Source: Ch71 sp050945695 (GTDB lineage Bacteria > Chloroflexota > Anaerolineae > DRVO01). From it: a stretch of DNA of 7,192 bases. Below are positions 1 to 5,947 of the stretch, in pieces. The position numbers were made by a program, and so were the translations under genes. The notes under the pieces are model-generated. The model was given only the letters and a program-made list of their open reading frames with translations. It was not told the DNA's origin and made no database searches. Location: the NCBI GenBank assembly GCA_050945695.1, contig JBMNTK010000199.1, positions 1 through 7,192 of the forward strand, read 5' to 3'. Positions within the stretch are counted from its first letter, which is position 1. Every line of letters starts with the position of its first letter.

Positions 1-110
1 ACATCTGGCTCATGAATGCCGACGGCTCCCAGCCCCAGAACCTAAGCGGTTGGGGAGCCTACAACGACTGGGACCCCGTCTGGATCAAGGAAGCGCCCAC
101 AGCTCGTTGA
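1..110 (+). CDS. TolB-like PD40 beta-propeller protein, C-terminal fragment
   Basis: This is the 3' end of a gene that begins before the window. Reading from base 3, the last 35 codons run open to a TGA at 108-110. The peptide starts IWLMNADGSQPQNLSG and continues with an aromatic/acidic stretch (YNDWDPVW). That is the typical sequence of a WD40-like/PD40 propeller blade as found in TolB and related secreted proteins ('IWxMNADGS..NLT......D..P.W'). The final tail KEAPTAR is not conserved. Only the last blade is visible, so the full architecture and any partner enzyme domain are unknown. The LysM-M23 gene starts 70 bp downstream on the same strand with no terminator between, so the two could be co-transcribed. 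Family assignment is fairly sure; precise function is not. Confidence 0.75.
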   Translation, partial: IWLMNADGSQPQNLSGWGAYNDWDPVWIKEAPTAR

Positions 111-164
111 CACCGTGGCTGGGGCATCGCGGCAGACACCGAGAACCAACTACGCATTCCCAAT

Positions 165-172
165 GGGAGGAG
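165..172 (+). promoter_or_regulatory. Ribosome binding site deciding the LysM-M23 start
   Basis: GGGAGGAG is a near-ideal Shine-Dalgarno sequence ending eight bases before ATG 181. It lies inside the longer open frame from GTG 115. This argues that translation starts at 181 and that the 22 upstream codons are not translated. Confidence 0.75.
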
Positions 173-180
173 ATCGGAAC

Positions 181-1521
181 ATGCATGACACTCTGAGCCA
201 CTGCCCCAGGCAGCGCCGCCTGATGCTTGGCCTTCGACTGGCAGCATCCGTGGTGGCGCTCGTACTGGCGTCAGTGCTGCCTCAGGCTGCGGCTGCCGAT
301 ACCACTTACGTCGTGCAGAGCGGTGATACCCTCACCCTGGTGGCCATGGCTCACGGAACCACGGTCGAAGAGCTGGTGTTGCTCAACGCGCTCAGCGACC
401 CCGACTTCATCTACGTCGGCCAGGTCCTCACCATCCCCGACGGGACCGGCCCGAGCTCCCAGCCTGTTGGCGGGTCCGTACCGGCCGGGCTGTCGGAGGT
501 CTCGGCGGAGCCGGAGCAATCGTCGGACTCCGATTGCTCTCCTCTCATACACGTGGTCACCTCGGGCGAGACCCTAGGGGGAATTGCCGTCCGCTACGGG
601 GTGAGCGTGGCCGAGTTGGCCGCCATCAACGGGGTGGCCAACCCCTCATTGATACGTGTGAACCAGGTGCTGCAGGTGCCCGGCGGCATCTGCCCCGAGC
701 CGCTCGTGCTCAACGACCCCTTCGTCTCCATCACCTGGACGCCGGAGACACCCCATCAGGGTGACATGGTGAAGCTGGTGGTCCAGACCAGCTACCCGGT
801 GAAGGACCTGCGGGGTTCTCTGGGTGAAGCGCCGGTGCGGTTCCTCTCGGAAGGCACCACCCACACCGCCTACGTGGGTATCCCGGCATTGGCTCAGCCC
901 GGCTACCGCCAGGTCCAGCTCCTGCTCGACGGCAAGCCCGCTCAGGTGCTGGCCATCCCGGTGTTGCCCTGGGAGTTCACCGTACAGCGCTTGATCCTCA
1001 CCCCCGAGGCTTCGCAGTACCTGGCACCGGACATCGTCGCGTGGGAGAACGACGTCCTGGCGAGGGTCGCGGCAGGGTTCACGCCCACAGTCCGCTGGGA
1101 CGGCAGCCTGGCCATGCCCTTGGCCGGTGACCCACCCGTCACCTCGGAGTTCGGCACCCGCAGGGCCTACAACGACGGCCCGGTCGCCTCGTTCCACGGC
1201 GGCACCGACTTCCCGGCCGAACAGGGGACGCCGGTGATGGCCAGCGCCCCGGGCACGGTAGTCCTGGCCGAGCCGCTGCAGGTGCGGGGCAACGTCGTCA
1301 TCGTGGACCACGGTGGTGGCGTCTTCACCCTCTACTGCCACCTGAGCGAGATCCTGGCGAAGGCGGGCGACACGGTGAACACCGGCGACGTGGTTGGCCT
1401 GGTGGGCTCGACCGGCCTTTCGACCGGCCCCCATCTCCATTGGGAGATGCGCGTGCAGGGCGAGAGAGTGGATGCCTTCAGGCTCCTCGCACCTCGACCC
1501 GGCCTCATCACTCAGCGCTAG
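181..1521 (+). CDS. Secreted LysM-LysM-M23 peptidoglycan endopeptidase
   Basis: Predicted exported murein hydrolase of 446 residues. It begins with a basic N-region (RQRR) and a hydrophobic stretch at about residues 14-33, followed by AAAAD, which gives a likely signal-peptidase I site near residue 39. LysM 1 spans about 43-87 (YVVQSGDTL...GQVLTIP) and LysM 2 about 123-167 (HVVTSGETL...NQVLQVP). A beta-rich spacer leads to the M23 domain at about 320-430. By family knowledge the zinc ligands are H339 and D343 (HGGTD) and H420 (HLH), with catalytic histidines H387 and H418; all are present. LysM domains bind glycan and M23 enzymes cut peptide cross-links, so a role in wall remodelling or daughter-cell separation is inferred. 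Start: ATG 181 has GGGAGGAG at 165-172, nine bases upstream, and leaves a clean signal peptide. GTG 115 and ATG 163 are in frame but less well supported. The catalytic-loop motif is YCHL where Y-A/G-H-L is usual. Confidence 0.9.
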   Translation: MHDTLSHCPRQRRLMLGLRLAASVVALVLASVLPQAAAADTTYVVQSGDTLTLVAMAHGTTVEELVLLNALSDPDFIYVGQVLTIPDGTGPSSQPVGGSVPAGLSEVSAEPEQSSDSDCSPLIHVVTSGETLGGIAVRYGVSVAELAAINGVANPSLIRVNQVLQVPGGICPEPLVLNDPFVSITWTPETPHQGDMVKLVVQTSYPVKDLRGSLGEAPVRFLSEGTTHTAYVGIPALAQPGYRQVQLLLDGKPAQVLAIPVLPWEFTVQRLILTPEASQYLAPDIVAWENDVLARVAAGFTPTVRWDGSLAMPLAGDPPVTSEFGTRRAYNDGPVASFHGGTDFPAEQGTPVMASAPGTVVLAEPLQVRGNVVIVDHGGGVFTLYCHLSEILAKAGDTVNTGDVVGLVGSTGLSTGPHLHWEMRVQGERVDAFRLLAPRPGLITQR

Positions 1522-1530
1522 AGGCCAAGG

Positions 1531-1574
1531 ACAAACAAAGAGGGCGGGCCTTCTGGCCCGCCCTCTTTGTTTGT
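1531..1574. terminator. Bidirectional intrinsic terminator between convergent genes
   Basis: A perfect 20-bp inverted repeat (arms 1531-1550 and 1555-1574) surrounds a TTCT loop. The core is GGGCGGGCC/GGCCCGCCC. The outer part of each arm is A-rich on the left and T-rich on the right (CTTTGTTTGT), so the transcript from either side ends in a GC hairpin followed by a U-rich stretch. It sits 9 bp after the peptidase stop and 23 bp beyond the rplY stop on the opposite strand, exactly where a shared terminator is expected. Confidence 0.9.
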
Positions 1575-1597
1575 CAGAAGGAGTAGCTGGTTACGAC

Positions 1598-2293
1598 CTA
1601 CTCTTCCTCGCGCCGGGCGTGACGGGCTTCAGCCTCCTCCGCCGTGATGACCTTCACCTCGGTCACCTCAGGGAAGAGCTCTTCCTCTGCCTCTTCCTCC
1701 GCCCGCTCCGCGGCTACTCTCGCTACCACCGCATCTTCCGGGCTCAGCACCGTGACGCCCTCAGGCACCACCACGTCCCGCACATGGATGGCATCGCTGA
1801 TCCTGACCAGCCCAGACACGTCAACCTGAATCTCGGTGGGGATGTCTCCTGGCAGGCTCTCGATTTCCAGAGCGTCCAGTCCCTGGAGCAGGGTGCCGGG
1901 ACCGCCCTCGCCCTCTTCAGCAGCCGCCCCGTCTGCGGTGGTTGCCGGGGCTTCCCCCACGAGCACGATAGGGACGCTGACGCGCACCTTCTCAGTCAGG
2001 TCAACCTGGAGTAGGTCTATGTGCTCCAAGCGCTGGGTCAGCACATGCCGCCGGACTTCGCGGATGATGGCCGGGCGAAGGGCCGTCTCGCCCTGGATCC
2101 GCACCTGGATGAGCGAGGAAGCGCTGACCTGGGACAGGAAACGCCCGAGGCTATGCTCATCCACCTGCACGGGACGGGGCTCGGCTTTGTGCCCGTACAC
2201 AACCCCCGGGACAATGCCGTCACGGCGAAGGGTTTTCACCTTCTTGCCGACGACTTCCCGAGGCTCTACTTCTAGGGTAAGCATTTCGGGCAT
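1598..2293 (-). CDS. rplY: 50S ribosomal protein bL25/CTC (TL5-type long form)
   Basis: 231-residue bL25 of the two-domain CTC/TL5 type, which binds 5S rRNA in the central protuberance of the large subunit. The N-terminal 5S-binding domain (about 4-95) shows the signature LRRDGIVPGVVYGHK (22-36) and HIDLLQVDLTEKVRVSVPI (91-109). The C-terminal CTC beta domain covers about 105-195 (LPGDIPTEIQVDVSGL; VVVPEGVTVLSPEDAVV). Two additions are visible: an Ala/Glu/Gly-rich insert at about 117-132, where many homologs go almost directly from VGEAPG to a short loop, and a strongly acidic tail from about 197 to the end. Start: the first ATG is preceded by AAGGAG ten bases upstream; M4 would be too far from it. 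The gene appears monocistronic, with its own promoter upstream and the shared terminator downstream. pth, a frequent neighbour of rplY, is not adjacent here. Confidence 0.95.
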   Translation of the reverse strand: MPEMLTLEVEPREVVGKKVKTLRRDGIVPGVVYGHKAEPRPVQVDEHSLGRFLSQVSASSLIQVRIQGETALRPAIIREVRRHVLTQRLEHIDLLQVDLTEKVRVSVPIVLVGEAPATTADGAAAEEGEGGPGTLLQGLDALEIESLPGDIPTEIQVDVSGLVRISDAIHVRDVVVPEGVTVLSPEDAVVARVAAERAEEEAEEELFPEVTEVKVITAEEAEARHARREEE

Positions 2294-2303
2294 GATAAGC
2301 TCG

Positions 2304-2309
2304 CTCCTT
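2304..2309 (-). promoter_or_regulatory. Ribosome binding site of rplY
   Basis: Read on the minus strand this is AAGGAG, ten bases before the ATG at 2293-2291. It favours that start over the in-frame ATG three codons later. Confidence 0.75.
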
Positions 2310-2331
2310 GCACGCTGGCTAACGACCCGAC

Positions 2332-2361
2332 ATTATACGCGCCCGCCTCACTTACCGGCAA
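2332..2361 (-). promoter_or_regulatory. Sigma70-type promoter for rplY
   Basis: On the minus strand, a perfect TATAAT (-10, 2337-2332) is preceded by TTGCCG (-35, 2361-2356; four of six consensus bases) with an 18-bp spacer. The predicted transcription start is near 2325, giving a short leader of about 30 nt that contains the AAGGAG ribosome site. It is the best -10 match in the window. Confidence 0.7.
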
Positions 2362-2476
2362 AATCAGCGACCAGCCTCGGTCAGACGCGCCGCACCACCA
2401 GCAGATGGGCCACCTCTCCGCCTCTCTCACGATCCCGCGCTGTTTCGGGGCAACGACACCCATTCGGCCGCTAGCC
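2362..2476. other. Divergent intergenic spacer, no gene seen
   Basis: This stretch lies between the -35 boxes of the divergent rplY and binding-protein promoters. I see no convincing coding region, RNA gene or repeat. The only structure noticed is a small inverted repeat, GACC-6-GGTC, at 2369-2382. Open frames crossing it on either strand are shadows of rplY or lack family features. It could hold regulator sites, but nothing here identifies one. Confidence 0.5.
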
Positions 2477-2505
2477 TTGCCCAATCGGGCGCTCTAGGCT
2501 ACAAT
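2477..2505 (+). promoter_or_regulatory. Sigma70-type promoter for the ABC importer genes
   Basis: TTGCCC (-35, 2477-2482; four of six) and TACAAT (-10, 2500-2505; five of six) are separated by exactly 17 bp. Transcription would start near 2512, leaving a leader of about 155 nt before the binding-protein ATG. An imperfect nested dyad, with outer arms TAGCC and GGCTA and inner arms GCCC and GGGC (2472-2501), covers the spacer and part of both boxes. It could be an operator. That regulatory role is inference. Confidence 0.65.
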
Positions 2506-2511
2506 GCGGCT

Positions 2512-2666
2512 GGGTTTCCCGTCTAGATTTCAACTTCCCCACCCTGTTCATTCGCGGTCGGGGAAAGCCTGTCCAGGTAGCAACGTTGGGGGGACCTGGA
2601 CGCATTGGGAGGCCGTCTTCGTAAGGCTGAGCAACGCTGATCAGCACTAAAGAGACAGGAGGCATC
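2512..2666 (+). promoter_or_regulatory. Structured 5' leader of the binding-protein mRNA
   Basis: Untranslated stretch between the predicted transcription start and the ATG at 2667. Three local hairpins can be drawn by eye. The first has arms 2535-2543 and 2556-2565 (TTCCCCACC with GGTcGGGGAA, one bulge). The second has arms 2567-2578 and 2594-2613 (GCCT-GTCCAGGT with ACCTGGAC-8-AGGC). The third has arms GCTGA 2626-2630 and TCAGC 2641-2645. The last overlaps the palindrome GCTGATCAGC at 2636-2645, so two folds compete close to the ribosome site AGGAGG at 2657-2662. I do not recognise a known riboswitch or T-box signature. It may simply be an mRNA leader that affects stability or translation. 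Confidence 0.4.
2657..2662 (+). promoter_or_regulatory. Ribosome binding site of the binding-protein gene, short spacing
   Basis: A full AGGAGG lies only four bases before ATG 2667, closer than the usual 5-9. The start is still preferred, because the next in-frame ATG (codon 17) would remove the twin-arginine motif. Confidence 0.7.
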
Positions 2667-4706
2667 ATGACTACTACCAGGCTAGGACGCCGCGACTTTG
2701 TGCGCCTGGCCGGCATGGCCGGCACCACAGCCGCAGCGGCCGCGTGCGGGGTTACGCCAACGCCTACGCAGTCACCGACACCCGCTCCTGCCGAACCTAC
2801 CACTCCCCCTCCTGCTGAGCCGACAGCCGCTCCCTCAGCGGCCGAGCCCACACCCACCGTGGCGTCTGAAGCGGCGCCCATCACCGAGCCCGTTGCCCGC
2901 TACCAAGAAGCCCCCATGCTGGCTGAAATGGTAGCCGCCGGGAAACTGCCCCCGGTGGAGGAACGCCTCCCGGTGGACCCCATGGTCATCGAGCCCATCG
3001 CCGAGGTCGGCAACTACTGCGGTACCTGGCGTCGCTGCGAGACCAACCCTGGCCACGTCGGGGCTCGGCTCGGGGCAGAGCCCCTGGTGATGTGGGGCCG
3101 CGATGCCAAGACCATCCTCCCCAACCTGGCTTCGTCGTGGGAGATGAACGAAGAGGGCACGGAGCTGACCTTCCACCTTCGCCAAGGTGTGCGCTGGTCA
3201 GACGGGGAGCCTTTCAACGCCGATGACATCATGTTCTGGTTCGAGGACGTAGTCCTCAACGAGGAACTCACCCCGGCCTTCCCCAGCTGGCTCCGCTCCG
3301 GCGGCGAGCCCTGCACCATGGAGAAGATTGACGACTACACCGTCAAGTTCACCTTCGCCGCTCCCGCCGGGTTGATCATGGATAGCCTCGCCTTCAACGG
3401 CAACTCCATCATCAACTACCCTCGCCACTACCTCGAACGCTTCCACATCAAGTACGCTGATGAGGCGGAGCTCAACCAGCTGGTGGAGGAGCGGGGGTTT
3501 GAGTCCTGGTTCCAGCTCTTCGGCAACGAGGTCAACGTCCGGGATAACCCTGACCTGCCCACCCTGCGCCCTTGGAAGATGGTCACCCGGAACTGGAGCA
3601 CCACCGCGGTAGCCGAGCGCAACCCCTACTACTGGAAGGTAGACACCGAGGGCAAGCAGCTACCGTACTTCGACCAGGTCTTCTGGAACATCGTCCAGAG
3701 CGTAGACCTCATCCCCATGCGCATCGTGTCCGGGGAAGTGGACATGCAGGCCATGTACATCGGCTTCCCCAACTACACCCTGCTCATGGAGAACCGCGAA
3801 GCCGGCGACTACAACGTCTACCTGTGGGACCCGGGCCTGAGCGGAAGCGTCATGTTCGTCAACCAGACCCGCACCGGCGATGACGAACTGCGCGACCTGC
3901 TGCGCGACGTTCGGTTCCGCATTGCTCTGTCCAAGGCCATCAACCGCGACGAGCTGAACCAGCTCATCTACTACGGGCTGACCAAGGACGTGATGGAGCT
4001 CTACCCGGAGGCGGTTAGGAACGACCCCGACATCCCGGGCTACTTCCAGTACGACCCTGAGGGCGCGAACGCGATCCTGGACGAACTGGGGCTGACCGAG
4101 CGCGATAGCGAGGGTACCCGGCTCCTGCCCAGCGGCCGTCCGCTGTCCCTGCGGCTCTTCGGCCATGCCGCCTACCCCATCCACCGGGATGTGGCCGAGG
4201 TGGAAGCTGGGTTCCTCAGGGACGTGGGCATCAGCTCCCAGATAGACTTCGTGGCTGCCGAGCTCTGGAACCCGCGCCTGCAAGAGAGCGATTACGACAT
4301 CCTCTGCTACGACGCGGACTTCGCCCCCGGCAACCTGTTCTGGCTGGCCTATCCTCGGGCCCTCTTCCCGGTCGAGCTGAGCACCTACTGGGCGAGCCGC
4401 TGGGGCTGGTACTATCAGACCAGTGGGCAGAACGGTGAGGCACCGGAGGGCGAAGCAGCTGGACTGGTTGACCTGTGGGAGCAGGTCAAGCTCACCATTG
4501 ACCCCCAGGAGCGTCAAGCCCTGGTGGACGAGGCCTTCTACATCGGGGCCAAGAACCTCTGGGTCATTCCGGTGTTTGGCGGGGATATCTCCCCGTGCGT
4601 AGTGAAGAACGGGTTCACTAACGTGCCTGAGGAAGGCTCGTTGGCCTACCCGGTTTGGTCACCTAAGCTGTACAATCCCGAGCACTTCTTCCAGAAGCAG
4701 GGCTAG
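2667..4706 (+). CDS. Tat-exported lipoprotein, SBP_bac_5 (Dpp/Opp-type) ABC substrate-binding protein
   Basis: 679-residue solute-binding protein of the DppA/OppA family, the external receptor of the importer encoded downstream. The N-terminus has a twin-arginine motif (GRRDFVRLAG, 7-16) leading into an Ala-rich core and lipobox AAAAC-G, so C27 should be lipidated. A Pro/Thr/Ala linker (about 29-75) spaces the domain from the membrane. The family body starts at about 82 (APMLAEMVAAGKLPPVEERLP). Hallmarks include LRQGVRWSDGEPFNADD (171-187), RNPYYWKVD (318-326) and RFRIALSKAINRDELNQ, the helix typical of family 5 proteins. Length exceeds classical DppA (about 535), partly through the linker and extra lobes. 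The ligand cannot be read from sequence; oligopeptide, opine or sugar-like solutes are all possible in this family. Cysteines C118 and C124 lie close together (YCGTWRRC). The gene has its own promoter and a hairpin after its stop, so it may be expressed above the permeases. Confidence 0.93.
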   Translation: MTTTRLGRRDFVRLAGMAGTTAAAAACGVTPTPTQSPTPAPAEPTTPPPAEPTAAPSAAEPTPTVASEAAPITEPVARYQEAPMLAEMVAAGKLPPVEERLPVDPMVIEPIAEVGNYCGTWRRCETNPGHVGARLGAEPLVMWGRDAKTILPNLASSWEMNEEGTELTFHLRQGVRWSDGEPFNADDIMFWFEDVVLNEELTPAFPSWLRSGGEPCTMEKIDDYTVKFTFAAPAGLIMDSLAFNGNSIINYPRHYLERFHIKYADEAELNQLVEERGFESWFQLFGNEVNVRDNPDLPTLRPWKMVTRNWSTTAVAERNPYYWKVDTEGKQLPYFDQVFWNIVQSVDLIPMRIVSGEVDMQAMYIGFPNYTLLMENREAGDYNVYLWDPGLSGSVMFVNQTRTGDDELRDLLRDVRFRIALSKAINRDELNQLIYYGLTKDVMELYPEAVRNDPDIPGYFQYDPEGANAILDELGLTERDSEGTRLLPSGRPLSLRLFGHAAYPIHRDVAEVEAGFLRDVGISSQIDFVAAELWNPRLQESDYDILCYDADFAPGNLFWLAYPRALFPVELSTYWASRWGWYYQTSGQNGEAPEGEAAGLVDLWEQVKLTIDPQERQALVDEAFYIGAKNLWVIPVFGGDISPCVVKNGFTNVPEEGSLAYPVWSPKLYNPEHFFQKQG

Positions 4707-4730
4707 GCCCTCCGCGGGATTTGCTCGGAG

Positions 4731-4771
4731 CATCCCCTGGGAGGTCATCTCCATGGCCCCCAGGGGGTTTT
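4731..4771 (+). terminator. Hairpin after binding-protein gene, likely partial terminator
   Basis: CCCCTGGG (4734-4741) pairs with CCCAGGGG (4759-4766), and GG/CC just inside may add two pairs past a bulged A. A short GTTTTG follows. The stem is strong but the T-tract is only four long. That fits an attenuator that lets some transcription through to the permease genes, or an mRNA 3'-end stabiliser, both common after binding-protein genes in importer operons. Confidence 0.6.
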
Positions 4772-4810
4772 GCCCATCAGGGCGCAGATGACGCCCAAGA
4801 GTGGGGCGCA

Positions 4811-4839
4811 TGGTCAATTGGCGCTGTCACCGCTACTAT
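4811..4839 (+). promoter_or_regulatory. Possible weak promoter upstream of the first permease gene
   Basis: TGGTCA (4811-4816) and TACTAT (4834-4839) each match four of six consensus positions and are 17 bp apart, with a predicted start about 40 bp before the permease ATG. It lies just after the terminator-like hairpin, where an internal promoter would make sense. The match is weak and could be chance. Confidence 0.35.
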
Positions 4840-4887
4840 GGTTCGCGTAGAACCGGCGGAATCCTGACGCAAGGGAGTGGGGTATAG

Positions 4888-5874
4888 ATGCTGGAATACA
4901 TTGGGCGACGCATCTTGCTGATGGTGATGACCCTGATCGTCATCTCCATCGTCTCGTTCGCCATCATTCAGTTGCCGCCAGGGGATTTCCTGACAGCGTA
5001 CATGGAACGACTGGAAGAAAGCGGCCTCACTCGAGATCAGGCTGTCATCGAAGCCCTCAAGAAGCGGTACGGACTAGACCAGCCCATCTACGTTCAGTAT
5101 GCCAAGTGGGTCTGGGGTATGCTGCACGGCGACTTCGGGCAGTCCTTCCTGTTCAACCGGCCCGTCGGAGAGCTGATCTGGGAGCGCCTCGGGCTCACCA
5201 TGGCGGTGTCGTTTGCCGCTCTGGTCTTCAACTGGATAGTGGCCCTGCCCATCGGGATCTACTCGGCCGTCAGGCAGTACTCCATCGGAGACTACCTGGC
5301 GACCTTCATCGGCTTCATCGGTCTAGCCATACCCAACTTCATGCTGGCTCTGATCCTGATGTGGATAGCGTTCAGCGTGTTTGGCGCCAACGTGGGCGGC
5401 CTGTTCTCGGCCGAGTTCGCTGACGCCCCCTGGAGCTGGGCCAAGGTCGTGGACATGCTCAAGCACCTGTGGCTGCCCATGGTCGTGCTGGGCATGGCGG
5501 GAACTGCCGGCCTCATCCGTATCATGCGGGCCAACCTCCTCGATGAGATTCGCCGGCCCTACGTCATCACCGCCCGAGCGAAGGGGCTCACTGAGCGCCG
5601 CCTGACCCTCAAGTACCCGGTGCGCGTGGCCCTGAACCCGTTCATCAGTACCATCGGATGGTCGCTGGCCGGATTGGTGGCAGGCGAGACCATCGTCTCC
5701 ATCGTGCTGGGATTGCCGACCACGGGTCCCCTCCTGTTCCGTGCCCTCATGATGCAGGACATGTACTTGGCGGGAACCTTCATCATGCTGGTGAGCGCCC
5801 TCACGGTTATCGGGACGCTGATCTCCGACATTCTGCTGGCTTGGGTCGACCCCAGAATCCGGGCCTCTATCTGA
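4888..5874 (+). CDS. DppB/OppB-like ABC importer permease
   Basis: 328-residue inner-membrane permease of the BPD_transp_1 family, forming one half of the translocation channel. Length matches DppB-type proteins (about 310-340). Six membrane segments are visible, at about 9-29, 103-126, 136-166, 194-212, 251-276 and 294-322. The first extracytoplasmic loop carries the conserved YGLDQP (61-66) and GDFGQSF (81-87). The cytoplasmic EAA-type loop that docks on the ATPase is at about 222-250 (ITARAKGL, G233, then KYPVRVALNP). The C-terminus ends with the family motif DPRIR (321-325). ATG 4888 is preceded by AGGGAG (4872-4877), ten bases upstream. It is separated from the binding-protein gene by 181 bp holding a hairpin and a possible promoter, and from the second permease by 73 bp. 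It very likely forms a heterodimer with that protein. The transported solute is unknown. Confidence 0.93.
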   Translation: MLEYIGRRILLMVMTLIVISIVSFAIIQLPPGDFLTAYMERLEESGLTRDQAVIEALKKRYGLDQPIYVQYAKWVWGMLHGDFGQSFLFNRPVGELIWERLGLTMAVSFAALVFNWIVALPIGIYSAVRQYSIGDYLATFIGFIGLAIPNFMLALILMWIAFSVFGANVGGLFSAEFADAPWSWAKVVDMLKHLWLPMVVLGMAGTAGLIRIMRANLLDEIRRPYVITARAKGLTERRLTLKYPVRVALNPFISTIGWSLAGLVAGETIVSIVLGLPTTGPLLFRALMMQDMYLAGTFIMLVSALTVIGTLISDILLAWVDPRIRASI

Positions 5875-5947
5875 TCCCGGGGAGATGTACGGGAATCACG
5901 GCTGGCTTTACAGCCCTAGCACAAGCGCATTGGAGTGATTGCCTAAT

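Noticed and set aside
115..180. In-frame GTG at 115 (and ATG at 163) as the start of the LysM-M23 protein
   Set aside because: No good ribosome site precedes either one. GGGAGGAG sits at ideal distance from ATG 181, and the shorter form has a normal signal peptide.
646..1440. 264-codon open frame on the minus strand inside the peptidase gene
   Set aside because: It is antisense to a well-supported coding gene, with no recognisable domain. Long antisense frames are expected from GC-rich codon bias.
1836..2474. 212-codon plus-strand open frame across rplY and its promoter
   Set aside because: It is antisense to bL25 over most of its length, and its Ser/Arg/Thr-rich composition is typical of a shifted-frame artefact.
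2272..2484. Small minus-strand open frame upstream of rplY (70 codons)
   Set aside because: It overlaps the start of rplY in another frame and spans its promoter; no homology features were seen.
3660..4517. 285-codon open frame on the minus strand inside the binding-protein gene
   Set aside because: It is a shadow of the strongly supported SBP_bac_5 gene, with no family features or ribosome site recognised.
4818..4839. TTGGCG (4818-4823) paired with TACTAT as a promoter
   Set aside because: The spacer is only 10 bp, too short for sigma70-type promoters; the TGGTCA pairing at 17 bp was kept as the weak candidate.
5900..5915. Small GGCTG/CAGCC hairpin between the two permease genes
   Set aside because: It has only five base pairs and no T-tract; such stems arise often by chance in GC-rich DNA.
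5939..5947. TTG at 5939 as the start of the DppC-like permease
   Set aside because: It directly abuts GGAGTGA, leaving no spacer. ATG 5948 has proper spacing from that site.
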